The position numbers were made by a program, and so were the translations under genes. Below are positions 50,801 to 55,400 of a DNA stretch of 64,000 nucleotides, one piece after another. Under the pieces are notes generated by a model. It saw only the letters and a program-made list of their open reading frames with translations, did not search any database and was not told where the DNA came from. The stretch's first letter is position 1, and every line of letters starts with the position of its first letter. Source of the stretch: Rhodopirellula sp. P2 (GTDB lineage Bacteria; Planctomycetota; Planctomycetia; Pirellulales; Pirellulaceae); contig NZ_CP118225.1 of assembly GCF_028768465.1 (NCBI RefSeq), forward strand, positions 2,461,001 to 2,525,000, read 5' to 3'.

Positions 50801-52366
50801 GATGCCGATGACATTGCCGACGCCGCGGAGGGCTTCCACAAACCAGCTGGGACGATTGTCGGGCGACAAACCGTACCCATCGAACCATGGCTCGCCGGCA
50901 TCCATGACCAAGATGCCGCGAGACGGATCTTTTTCGTTGACGCGGTACAGGCTGAAAGGCGTGCCTTCGCCGGCACCGGTATCGGCGGTCAAGACAACCG
51001 CTTGCAAATCACCGGTGACGAACTGCAACCCGCTGTCTTCTGTTTCAACGAACTGAACGCCCATCCGCTTGGAATACAGGTCCAGCACTTCGCGAACGCG
51101 TTGTTTCTGTGCTTCGGTGATCGCGTTGGAAAGCTTTTGCCCTTGGGTACCTGTGCCGTAGAGTTCGGCAAAGTTGTAGGGGTAGATGTTGATACCAGTG
51201 GTGGTATCGATCTGCTGGGTCAGTTGAGACTCACGGCGGTAATCACGCAGACCAGCGGCATCGAAAGCGCCTGGCCAATTCGGAATCACATCGGTGGTCG
51301 ATTGAATCAGTCCGCCATCGACCAGGACGCTTTGTGAGCCGCCACCAAAGTTGGTCCCCAATGCTTGCGCATTGCTAAACGTGTCAGGCAGTTCCAGAGC
51401 GGTGACGTCCGAAGGAGAAGTCGGAAGCGCATCGCCACGTCCAATTCGCAAGCGGAACGTTCCGCTGCCGCTGTTGGATTGGGGACCCAGCAAGGTGTCG
51501 CCACCCACCACCACATCGGGCAATTCCGAGAGGTCGGAATCGAAGGTCAGCGTGGCACGATTGAGCGCCGGGTCGTATTCCACCAACGTTGGTGCGTAGA
51601 CCGGGTCGTCAGTGTTCTCGACGGTGTCGTTGGTGAAGATCAGTTTGTAGAAGTCAGGGTTGACGACCGGCAGCAACACCGCATCGGTTGATCGAACCAC
51701 ACCCGCATTGAGGTTGGACAACGGATCGTCGTTGAAGTACACGTGCACTTGGTCACGAGCCTGAACACGCGAGGTGCCATTGAGCGTGATCGGTTGCGGA
51801 ACCACTGCGACGACCTTGGGGCCAACTTCGATTTCAAAGTCGATGTTCACCGCAGGACGTTGGGGATCATCCGGTTGAGCGGGGGTGACCGCCTGCCCGG
51901 ATGCATTCCGCAACGCGACCACACCGGTCGTGGTGTCGTCGTAACCCGAGATCACAATCCGATAGCGATCATCCGCGAGTGTCTCGGCGAATCGAGCCAC
52001 CACGACTCGGCCGTTCGTTTGATCGCCTTCGAAACCCAAGAATCCAGGTTGGATTGGGGCGTTGAAGTCTTCGCTGTCAAACGTGCCGTCTCCGCCCGCA
52101 GCAACGAAGCGAATCCCGTCCAGCGTGCTGCCATCGACTTCCGATCCGCCATCGAAGCGGAACGTCAATTCGGAAGGAGCCACTGACAGGACGTTGTTGT
52201 CGTTCAGGTCGAACTGCGAACCCGTGTTCGCGGCCACACTGACCAACCGGGGCCCGCTGATAATTTCCGCTGCGAGCAATTCACGCCGCTCGAGAGTTTG
52301 GTGGTGCAAACGGCGAGGTTGCGTCGAAGAACTGCCGCGTCGGCGAAGATTTCGTCGTTGGGTCAT
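29813..52366 (-). CDS. Giant secreted/surface protein with dockerin (7517 aa)
   Basis: A single uninterrupted 22.5-kb frame. The N-terminus (Arg-rich, then QTLERRELLAAEI) is a planctomycete-type export motif. Domains in order: beta-sandwich regions; a metalloprotease-like segment with degenerate zinc motif (residues about 506-530); a pre-peptidase C-terminal-like domain (about 563-693); parallel beta-helix-like stretches (about 760-1700 and 3800-4120); many copies of a recurrent module of about 100 residues (2740-3270, 4200-4700, five in tandem 5533-6006); a GEVEDY segment (about 5015); cadherin-like tandem repeats ending in VNDAP-type motifs to about 7300; and two dockerin-like EF-hand pairs (about 7319-7409, NDDGEVSALDALLIINHLN). 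The C-terminal 90 residues are low-complexity. Probably a cell-surface adhesin or polysaccharide-binding protein, by inference. Low Cys content and many Asp/Asn suggest Ca-stabilised domains. Confidence 0.9.
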   Translation of the reverse strand: MTQRRNLRRRGSSSTQPRRLHHQTLERRELLAAEIISGPRLVSVAANTGSQFDLNDNNVLSVAPSELTFRFDGGSEVDGSTLDGIRFVAAGGDGTFDSEDFNAPIQPGFLGFEGDQTNGRVVVARFAETLADDRYRIVISGYDDTTTGVVALRNASGQAVTPAQPDDPQRPAVNIDFEIEVGPKVVAVVPQPITLNGTSRVQARDQVHVYFNDDPLSNLNAGVVRSTDAVLLPVVNPDFYKLIFTNDTVENTDDPVYAPTLVEYDPALNRATLTFDSDLSELPDVVVGGDTLLGPQSNSGSGTFRLRIGRGDALPTSPSDVTALELPDTFSNAQALGTNFGGGSQSVLVDGGLIQSTTDVIPNWPGAFDAAGLRDYRRESQLTQQIDTTTGINIYPYNFAELYGTGTQGQKLSNAITEAQKQRVREVLDLYSKRMGVQFVETEDSGLQFVTGDLQAVVLTADTGAGEGTPFSLYRVNEKDPSRGILVMDAGEPWFDGYGLSPDNRPSWFVEALRGVGNVIGIGDLFEQPDGVAAGGSSPDEPNSEFFSDFAGNAFPNLPTEPEFLSQSDITLGQALHRPESDDVDFYSFSVAETGRITAETFAQRLEDSSLLDTLVQLYRVVPASGSNPITYELVASNDDFFSNDSLVSVDVSAGDYVLGVSSTGNDAYNGEVEGSALGGRTEGTYQLRVTFKPDSNNTITDTAGSRLDGDADGVEGGEFNFWFRTAREVSAADEPRVLYVVKDADGDDTNDGSFATPLKTISRAFELAEPGDIVRLLPSAGADNLISTVEDNPAYEIGRGGTGDRALADGDVFEVPKGVTVMVDAGAILKLRTAKISVGSESVDEDRSLAALQVLGTPVLVDSNGVTTNGGEVFFTSFDDPTIGIDNNPLPTVPSTGHWAGVEFRNDFDFAEGRPVWETEGIFLDYVSHANMQYGGGKIDTNAPVVTPLQMHESRPTLIYNTIMNSADAAISADPDSFRETNFHSPRYQSVASFTSDYGRVGPEIAGNTLVNNTINALFVRVDTPAAGQLQPMTVSGRFDDHDIVHAISEVLTIQGNPGGPLLLEDRPDVLSVTAQTSTAGGSLADGLYDYVMTYVTTEGNESLASLPTRSVSSTTGAVRLSNLPSAPSEFAGRNLYRRDLSAPVGVIRYELVTQLDRRATFYLDDGTTRGGILTSEQSPDLSGISTNTVPGLVGTSQLMENQAYDYRMTYVDPYGGESRASAASAMQVVARNDGIFLNNLPPTAEGFVGRNLYRSTPITGEYVLVARLMLDETSFMDNGLTTFRADLLLGETLGNDVDGGTKLLPRYDARLTIDPGIIVKSESARIEATFGADFYAEGDDGNKVIFTSRSDDTYGAGGTFDSNNNGASTGTPGDWGGLIFRQDTTASLDFAEVRFGGGTSPVEGGFTEFNALEILQADVRVANSTFTRNADGFASTSTREGRGFNDESVIFVRGSQPVILNNVIANNEGAAISINPDALNFDDVLDTGRSTGPSSIIGTDLDNQGPLIAGNMLDLNTLNGLRVRSEIITTDSVWDDTDIVHIVEGSVVSMTNHFYGALRLKSDVGQSLVVKFGPNGTLIGSGRPLDITDRIGGTLQVIGTPGNPVVLTSLNDETVGAGYTPDGRALLQTAANATDPAAGDWQGLQLQAYVNDRNVAYVLENERALASDITINATPDDAQVIGDLAQHEYAGDENERLGFNVRGTLATPQDQDVYRFTATGGTELFIDIDETSFGLDTVVELINVNEDVVASSNNSFSELTDASVSTTDQSKLYANPNLPNGVSVDDVRPLYQLGTGSVESPNALDAGFRVVLPGDTQRDNTYYVRVRTLNQKTDGQYQLSLRLRETDETAGSTVQLADIRYATDAIAVTGAPLHSPLVGDVGEEVRYIDPTPANRNSGDERTLETENNRLGFTTGNAQTVGNLLTSDRGSLVISGEIGNIDSTNLDVRIEDVDVYRVDLFAQQISPDVFDSENRFVTTTFDIDYADALGRVNSSISVYNAAGQLILHSRDSNIADDQGRPLEGVDMANLDGGSAGVLDAYIGPVELPEGTYYVAVSGEVAVPQALDQFFNPNSANPLTRLMPINSVRRIAEDTLGGSSTVIDSDEFRDFETRSLEYAAEAPIVEPIFDDVSIVPYSFDDIRLFVSLDGAISGNNNSVLVSVNPFTGQVDRLIGQSGQPTGDLAIRRDGELFSYSLGPQSGPENNGNVGNFLNISPFNAAANSAGDDGISFQRDNQAGTDLEGDDNAQLDIHAMAFQPGPSGTSINTSAVSDNERFFLVGERDNTGRRGEIPDELTRNILYQAVASNGQITSLGSTNANTHRGFDGTIPYQSFYGTTSPDVEHGVIDTGFIYDTGADGGDITGLAYTPSGLGIETFLATTDLGGIHGFDPNNTIPAPQDNPELEAYNRVIPTTYYGRVVADANHFTAPFDFTTGQRHPVFESMSFGPQTVEDGRLQQVIFAATQDGWLYALQLDGQTIKPANVFYNGRSAIEMQFDSGLSVGDGARTVNGIAFSNLQINPWHTTPDRNLDEGQGIYPDEDQTRIRTFGGSSLYYGFEVTSDAADNTIARADNDALGQIAPGGSQGSVVSRPFDLSEINSADKPTLYFSYFIDVEANDDYDAEIPRRQNDSFRVFGAGDDGEWKLLATNNNYRELAFSDEYDYFNETGIIVQEIFDDGNDWRQARIDVSPLAGNENVQIRFDFSTSGSMRTHFGSINVSGTAGKNLVDNEVISFQDDLFNTVLFQTILGRDVVFPTGADLEIGDQLTITGPNGPTDITFVTAPSATPKPLNEVVFNVGMTADDVARTVVASVDTSLAPYFEGNGRVSFRAASDVLVDANIAAGQSNPTEVEQSAQRMLIPTALTFEVGEQIEVVGPDGVVTTLTYTNVDNSIPPDTFFPGEIYVAPFDSKRAIAQKIVQQLPNNTQAYVDGSGDVVLLNPNTTANFIPAPTGIVISEEVANEDRIEITIPNGASIANNESITFVDTDGFDYVVRFSDSALPDVAGDQIIPFSDDNAGTAGSTLADRVLRDLPTRFSAIVNGNVLSVAANSVVSSNGTTSFAFNPVTSTDDIWDFDIPSGDLVHHGERITLFRNFQSTTITLVREGLSVPNAGDISVYFNSTTTAEEIGSDIVLALNEFDDNFQAYLDQDGDGFRLAGNINGATISSTTTVTTLAESQINTYAVPITLPKGSEIVPGESFSVFRKDDPSGSLPETYTFVTTPPANAFEIFYDVNDTADVLAERVAESISAELQGVVINNREVHLLNAASVELSNSDSLVVSFESIVNPDVNFFANTRPTPIQVTLTQTGNEVTEQMRNAFAEGFGRLASAATGYNQIASADQYPIYGGDTLRLYNATALDIGSYGLSQSDFFGTSMPGDEFGVGASSSYATSQIATAGAGDNQVEGVYIDDIIIGLAERGEMVINAPENNTNYVFDPSVLPDSHPQAVQPERQNETLVGPYSLEIRTADEYGVPQDYDPINLVLNEEISSGRSFDSNDRLADGAVTLIAPAGSTLIDVGTSLDSTVTASDTFVLDDGTRQLTFEFDSILDSNGVETGNVRVPFDPSGTDPADVARAIRNAINSPQVQNVLAITAATSDSAEQGASNSTRVELFGQAITVNPSGGRFIKMDLVAEETAAGNATSRRIAIVDHDEDTVEYINFLDQLAQSSVSGFVNGDVDTFVGVGKIGDAVNLGVSPFNVVDDLIVLGSNPLNDLDSVRIYLSAGQSVDIDVDSLGFTKAGDALELPVISVLKAGDNFDFNANLLGLSGFTPTMAPGETVGGAFLNFTATTNGFYDVVVSNSAYFGRGPISGTDQQFGEYQLTIRPNAESSARVPDRDVLMVDYQFGITDVNRTDDQGQIIISSNFISDSANYGISATLGDRGQGNTTSGATQDTLPGSARLLRNENQTGLIPGAVIINNVVSNSGTGGILFGGGTFDDGESPAPNLFGRIVNNTVVNTGSGDGITVDGRANPTLLNNVISGFNVGIQVDTATSGNTVVGGNAFHENGTDSTLPIASSSIIIPDGTALFQAPSRSLYIPVENSPIIDSSFASLPDRNSFFNTVKNPVGISASPIIAPAFDAYGQPRVDGQSSGSGGAGANVFIDRGALDRADDGRPVALLINPFDADGVEAAAQNVTSGDTDPGSSFVRLTNTEQTVEFFEIQLVDPSGTGPDPDTITVDSVLLTENGRRLLPDRDFTFGYSANSRTIRLTPLAGLWRQDAVYEITLNNQSRIAFDTVSGDQISDGDQVTVLDSAGRPTVFEFESGISVTVPQTSTLRILDVTSGFRDRDVFTITAPDGTSQSFEINLTGSTAAGNVAINLAGVGNIADIRDQILAAINSVHAGSGQTYAQRLDLAPVAIGFDSIQLGTLSGHTVTLGSGGSTVAGMELNGTTNGVESGQSFLYTANGTTVEFVFDDSNSFVETDTMRQVAISRTSTPDQIAQAIVAAVGGVSLGLDSAQATGDGSVLLGGLAADVLDITNSQLSRSGMPGVTESLSLTVPAGRTGTDVDGTTFTLDVGGVATTFRFTTNASLTSPDRLILVGGGDDASTLAAKTAAVIGAVYPDELAPVTTANSIKLNEASSIVPAGEVRTVTTISLESSGLVQSGISGGAVPVEFLPSATFSEASVAATLQRTILNANLGLEIFAPGGGTLLIDGANAVSAQFTRNGVVDVTGLSIPAVSDLAGNPVRETRVNDETRFTIIMPEVRFDFGDAPASYSTLLESPLNSSIPGNGARHAVVSDGTSVRLGNSIDTEVDGTPSNSATNDVVGDDVTIPISASSAAVSVSLTTATDIIDIEITAMPTVRETITLVIGSQSFTFEFLDAATNPSPGNIPVLFNSGNTLREIEIALLTAIRPQLDFTGGGVDALTHPTNASGIRVRAIDDEDGVSIVRFDDGLNFFRVFGEPGAGGQVLTSLNADQVLGFLNPFDEAGTDIAVDVVGGGLLNGWIDFDRSGTFDDDEHVLSNVPVTTGTNIVNVTTPLTVGGLPFDTWARFRVNDAGNIGPDGVAIGGEVEDYLVSVLPIPLPEPEPRSYTAFEDATLDVDASQGLISAANRAGQLLPVRYFVVDEPTNGTLEIDTDAGDDLNGSFRYVPAPDFYGIDTFTYRLSTQQNLGNIDCEVDAGAPPVCGTVTVNVVPENDAPGATDQSFVMVEATATNGGAPLTITAAELIAGSTPDADAQFNLGSSTDVQDEPNQTVFVHSITAGGTTINKDNRFAEASTPEGGKLTATFNPTNEWITEITYTPAADFNSDNGTVAGGLSVDAFTFTLIDNGISELPSDLETNLNASLSQAERDVLGIGNGVRDQFDAIGPISAPAIARIRVTPQNDAPVLAADYVGLTDANGNANTDYTGFFAGAVPTPTEDTVLVFPTAYLTRNDMAGPTGAADENSGTNSNDAPVVVTAVALVDPTQGTLTLDPNTNEITFLPAPNVYGEIEFTYTATDNGVNEDTSVGNVSDDTDRGNRNPAGISVTQSATIFVEPVNDAPVAYDRYANTVEDTPLTISDVMLLDGVNATPSAIVATTSAVTMADADQLRDGETLIVTAGNGRRVVVEFNTTGIASIGSNRVVQFADGETADVLATRLELTLRSLGFGGTVTGATVNFDASGQLALVPGQNAVVVDSAAGRITVPEGGLISDGEIVTVTDNAGTPTRFAFTKTGSVLVSDAIPVSISDSSTAEEAATALADAMLLAGFGAVETAGTQQEFRVRMDSVASISINRAGAGLVPDGSDVIVPAGTGIQAGDALIVELLDGTLVVAEFQTGTTLIDPNAVLVQYSMTDTRAEVSAALEAALVSQSVNAQSVTLTSWQIDTVDIVSVDPTGTAITFNGTDIVLPVIGDLVSGQTFSLTDENGVVRRIELNTTGTLSSGNDAVVQYDPAGSIDDVATSLAGALRTLDIGATANGNSVTLLTSNAITRSLSPTGLTFSGTNILVPAGDRLIDGERFTITDNVGTVHVVEFNLSGQPTAGADVIVPFTVADSADIVATTLQEQLRAAGIGALADASALGVPAGQSLVSLQLVSAIRMGELTDASGMFDNRLGAPFNENEQSLRIVSFSTPGGNAIEINSVPAGATTATIDSDAGGTYTFTVDSVQVAGQARRYFSGVTFTPAENYNSQLPFAARELLLYTVEDDAFTRITSPAQTRQDINAIRRSVNAGTITITVDAVNDAPVFNNDLSTVDVLERDDLSVTTVPDFLTEIFSATSTASDELLSQIVTGFDVRLIADPNGVLASLPVVNYVGGDTEASLTVAPNPDKVGQATFELYPVESGIAPSQIPATTFTVNVRPVNDAPRIRPGLTGDAVPNDPDEAYSITGITDTDGDGFDDQAVIQYTLREDNTQPTGSSDPANAVTTGNYFIPLSRAIPEALVQVGSYQRIGLLDIYTVGADNEDQSLSVGFPTGGPQQLELFDFPDRTVLGGTLTPKFEGNLLIGLEYTPPVDFNNAIDPSTPFDSFEFEVRDDFPGDGETYSTDTGTLVQDRRRSTSIVQLNLNPVNDRPQFVANDLSYEVAEDGGPQRINNFAVGIAAGPPLSAFDEVDFINGQDVRFTVKTLSFLDDELQDFFIQGPQISENGVLTFQPQENVYGTFEFEVVLTEILPGSNQQENSTRGDLRSSLPVTLTIDVQPVNDRPFIKPEFSTPGTNPLDFSLSEDGTFDVLVNGDGTSPGLLDVFAVGPANEAANTTPGGNQSLSLTTPIPVTTAEGGTLQSVTENGVITRFIYTPRANFVGTDSFIYTVTDDGVTVPVGNNGQPIAEPRIASGTVTFEVFAVNDAPQFSGAGDVTSNEDQNDGGGRGSVVIENWATNVQAGPPGANDEIGTGTDGQPLRFEIIQTSNNPELFDTPPSVSIDAAGNATLSYVTAEDLNGSATFTVQLFDEGPNDAGNGDINASTIRTFTITVDPVNDAPTFTAGPTVRVQEDRGPYTTQWATNISPGPIDESNQSVAFEVSTVNTADSALFTQNGQPAISPEGILTFTPALNANGAVDLQVVARDSEGLAGTPVTLRVNIQPVNDFPTPAPDNFTTNEDTIRVISAAELLANDIDVDLNDTNPDELQIVMSSPQLSLRGALVTFDPVTQTITYDPTVSRELQALKPSSAPLNDSFSYAVADRAGANATPIRTSNSVLVSVSVTGVNDGPVTEPDVPTLQSPGSTVIRVLDNDVDVDGVIDPSSLTVTKQPAFGSVSIDPVEGTITYTPFTNFPGNDEFRYIVADDDGAFSTEETVTISPNAAPVGRDSVRSGFLNEAITIDISNNFTDADGLDFSSIQIERQPLAGEVQNVGDGTLRYIPAAGYTGRDSFDYSIADSEGRRSGLATVSLQVVISRLQNPDLNTDVNDDGEVSALDALLIINHLNRFSSFPADYTPTVDEDLVVTQGDNGRPNASQPGRYYDVSGDLRISSLDALQVINELNRRDASGNDSEPLGESITASTNLGATGNGVAAAVSSSDVGANDLSSMAAGEPLIEVLSESDKLVGQRSVNLGDDVLDSLASATTEAEEGSSDSDDRSKSLQSAIDAAMAKLL
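30140..30410 (-). other. Dockerin-like EF-hand pair in the 7517-aa protein
   Basis: Two Ca-binding loops with following helices, DVNDDGEVSALDALLIINHL (about 30313-30386) and DVSGDLRISSLDALQVINEL (about 30149-30210), separated by about 35 residues. The layout matches type I dockerin. In planctomycetes such modules are often found at the C-terminus of giant proteins. Confidence 0.85.
34350..35770 (-). repeat. Five tandem copies of a module of about 100 residues
   Basis: Starts near 35757, 35463, 35150, 34850 and 34550, a period of about 294-313 bases. Each copy has the pattern [DG]xxxxxxDxxGxxxxxEFxxxG followed 10-15 residues later by I/V-x-F/Y and a D-I/V-A/V-x-x-L-x-x-A helix. The first three start LRDGETLIVTAGNGRRVVVE, ISDGEIVTVTDNAGTPTRFA and IQAGDALIVELLDGTLVVAE. 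Confidence 0.7.
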
Positions 52367-52463
52367 GGTTGACCGAAGCCTTGCAGAGATGATTCAAAAA
52401 CGGGAGAGAATAAGGGGGGGCTGTTTGAGGGGCCCCGTTTGGGCCCCCTCAGGTCAGCAAATT
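52367..52463 (-). other. Intergenic region between the two giant genes
   Basis: 97 bases. Contains a G/C-rich hairpin (separate entry). No clear promoter was identified for the 7517-aa gene. Confidence 0.4.
52427..52450 (-). terminator. GC-rich hairpin after the upstream giant gene
   Basis: GAGGGGCCCC (52427-52436) and GGGCCCCCTC (52441-52450) form a stem of about 9-10 bp with a 4-base loop, 14 bases after the stop of the upstream giant gene. The minus-strand downstream sequence is AAACAGCCCCCCC, without a T-run, so termination would be weak or Rho-assisted. Confidence 0.5.
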
Positions 52464-55400
52464 CTAGTTGTGATCAATTTCTTCGGAGAAAAGATCAATC
52501 AAAGCGGAGTCAATTGCCCCATCCAATCCGATGCCGGATTCGGATTGAGACGATTCTAAGTCGTCCGCCAGTGCATTGGCCAATAATTCGGTGCGGTGCG
52601 ATTGGGCCGATTCAATGTCGAAACCAACCGAGAGCACGTTGTCCAACGATGTTTCTGCGGAAACCGTCAATTCACCGGCCGGGGTTCGGTCACTGGTGAT
52701 GGCCGAGGAGACCGGCACCGCGTTGGCCGCTGTGGCATTGGTGGCCGACTGCGATGCCAACGCTTGCGTCGAGGCAAAACGACTCATTTCAGTCGAATCC
52801 AACGATCCGGAGACAATGGTCGTGTTGTCGCCAAGCAGCGACTCACCGGCTGGATTGTTGCCGTCGACCGAGCGAGCGTTGAGCTCGTTGATCACCTGCA
52901 GTGCATCCAACGCCGAGACACGGCCGTCACCGTTGACGTCGTAATAGTCCGGCGGTGAAGTCGGAATGCGGTCGATCGTCAAGTCCGCGTTGGGATCATT
53001 CGGATCACGAAGCTCATCGCGGTTGAGCAAGTTGATGACTCGCAACGCGTCGATGGCCGTGACAAATCCATCCGCGGTCACATCGAATCGATCCGATGGG
53101 TTTTGGTAAGCGGATTGGCCGAAGGTGATCGTGACCGTCACTGGCGGGCTCAATCGACCCGTGTTGTCCTGCACGCGGTAGGTGAAACTGTCGCCGGTTG
53201 GCAACGGGTTCAGCGAGCTGGACTCAGGATTGAACGTGTAGGTGAACGTGCCATCATCGTTGCCGCTGAGCGAAACCGTTCCGTAAGTCGGTTGCGTGAC
53301 CGAACCCGATGCGATGCTCAAGGTCGAGCTGAAATCGGGATCGAAGTCATTTCGCAACAGCCCAAACGCAGGGTCGTTGACTTCCAAACGTCCACCCAGT
53401 GATACCGAGTAAGCGTCTTCCACACCGGTGGGTGCGTCTTCGGCCGACAACACCTGAAGTTCAAATTGGTGGGTCGCTTGGAACTGGGAATCACGAGCGG
53501 AAAGTTCAATCGTCACCTGGCCGAACTGGTTCGGTTTCGGCGTGATCCGCATCGAGTTGCCAAAGAACTCAATCGATTGGACCAACGGATGAGCCGCGAT
53601 TTGGGCTGCCGTTGGGTTCACGATCGTTCCCAGGCGAGTGACGGTGTAGGTCAACGTGTCACCATCGGGATCAAAGAAGACTTGGGTCAGGTCTTCGACC
53701 GAGACGTTGTCTTCGATGATCTGCAACGGATTCAGGCTGCCCTGAACGATCGGTGCATCCGGTGAACCGGTGACCGTTACCAAGATCGTTTGATCCGTCG
53801 TCAAACCCGAAGGATCGCGAGCGGTGATCAAGACTGGGATGCTGTCGCCGTTTTGGAACGGGACGAAATCAATGGTCAGTTCGTTGCCGTCAATCGTTGG
53901 ATTGATCACGGACGTGCCACCCGATGCGGTGACTTGGTAGGTCATCGCTTCGTTGTCTGGATCGCGGAACCAAGCATTCAAGTCAAAGGTGACTTCTTCA
54001 CCCGGTTGTTTGCGTTCGTCGAAACGAAGGGTGGTTTCGCCCGGAATGCCATTGACGCCAATGAATTCAGGTTGGTTGTTGACGCTGCCAACATCGATTG
54101 TCACCGTCGCGGTTGAAACGCCACCTTCCGAGTCTTGGACTTGGTAGGTGAAGCGATCCGTGCCGCTGAACTGCGAACGTGGCGTGTAGACCAGTTGATT
54201 GCCGTCCAAGCGAATCGTGCCACCCGCTTCGGTGAAGCGGTTGTTGATGATTTGGCCATTGACCACGCGTTGGAACTGATTGGGAACAAGGAAGATCTGT
54301 TGACCGTCGTTTTGCTCGTCAATCGGACCCGCGGTGTCGTTGTTCAAGATTCCGTTGGGGCCATCCACATCAATGTTGAGTGGCGTGTCTTCGTCGGTGC
54401 TGTACGAGTCATCCACCAAGCGAGGATTGTCGTTGATCGCATTGATCACGATGCTGACACGACCCACCGTGGCGGCGGTTGCACTGACGATTGCGCCCTC
54501 GCCGGGAGCTTCGCGGTCCGCGACCCGATAGATGAACGTGTCGGGAGTTGCACCGTTGTAGTCTTGCGGTGGTGTGTAAAGAATCGTTCGGCCACTGTCG
54601 GTGATCGTCAGTGATCCGCCCTGCGTTGTTTGGAACGCGGTCGTGCCGGTGCCAGCGAACTGGAAGAACAATTCTTGCTCACGCGGTTCGGAACCCGGTC
54701 CCGCGATGAAGTAAGGGTCGATCAGATCGGTCGCGGAGAAGACGACAGGTCCGAGCGAGGTTTGATCTTGTTGACTGACCACGTTGTCTTCGAAGATCGT
54801 TTCGGTCGTCAACACATCACTTGGCTGAACGCCAGATTGCAAGGTCGGTGCATCGTTGACCGGAGTGACCGTGATGGTCGCGGTGATTGCACGCGAGCTG
54901 ACGAGTTGTCCACCAGGGTTGCCGGGCGAGACATCCGTTGCACGCACCACGAAGGTCGCGTTTCCGGAGAAGTCTGCGTCGGCGTCGAAGGTGAAGGTGC
55001 CGTCGGCAGCGATGTTCACCACACCAGCGACACGTGTGGCGTCGTTGACGTCGTAAATCGTCTTGGAGCCGACATCGTCGGCGAAGATCGCAACGTCTTG
55101 TCCATCGGGATCGGTCACTGCACTGAGCAGGCCATTGTCGTTGGCAATGGTCGGCGTCAGCGTTCCGGTTGCGTCAATCGCTTGCAGTGTCGCACCCTCC
55201 GCAACGCTGTAGGTGCGGTTCGCTGCGACATCATCAATGGTTGGTGGCAGGCCTGGCAGCAAGGTCACCAAGTAATCTTCCACTTCGCCAGAAAGGGCCA
55301 AGCCACTGGGCGACAAACCGCCTTCGGTGGAGACTCGGAATCGAGCGTACGTCGAGCTCACTCCGCTGGTCGGTGCTGGCGATGTGTCAGGGAACTGAAT

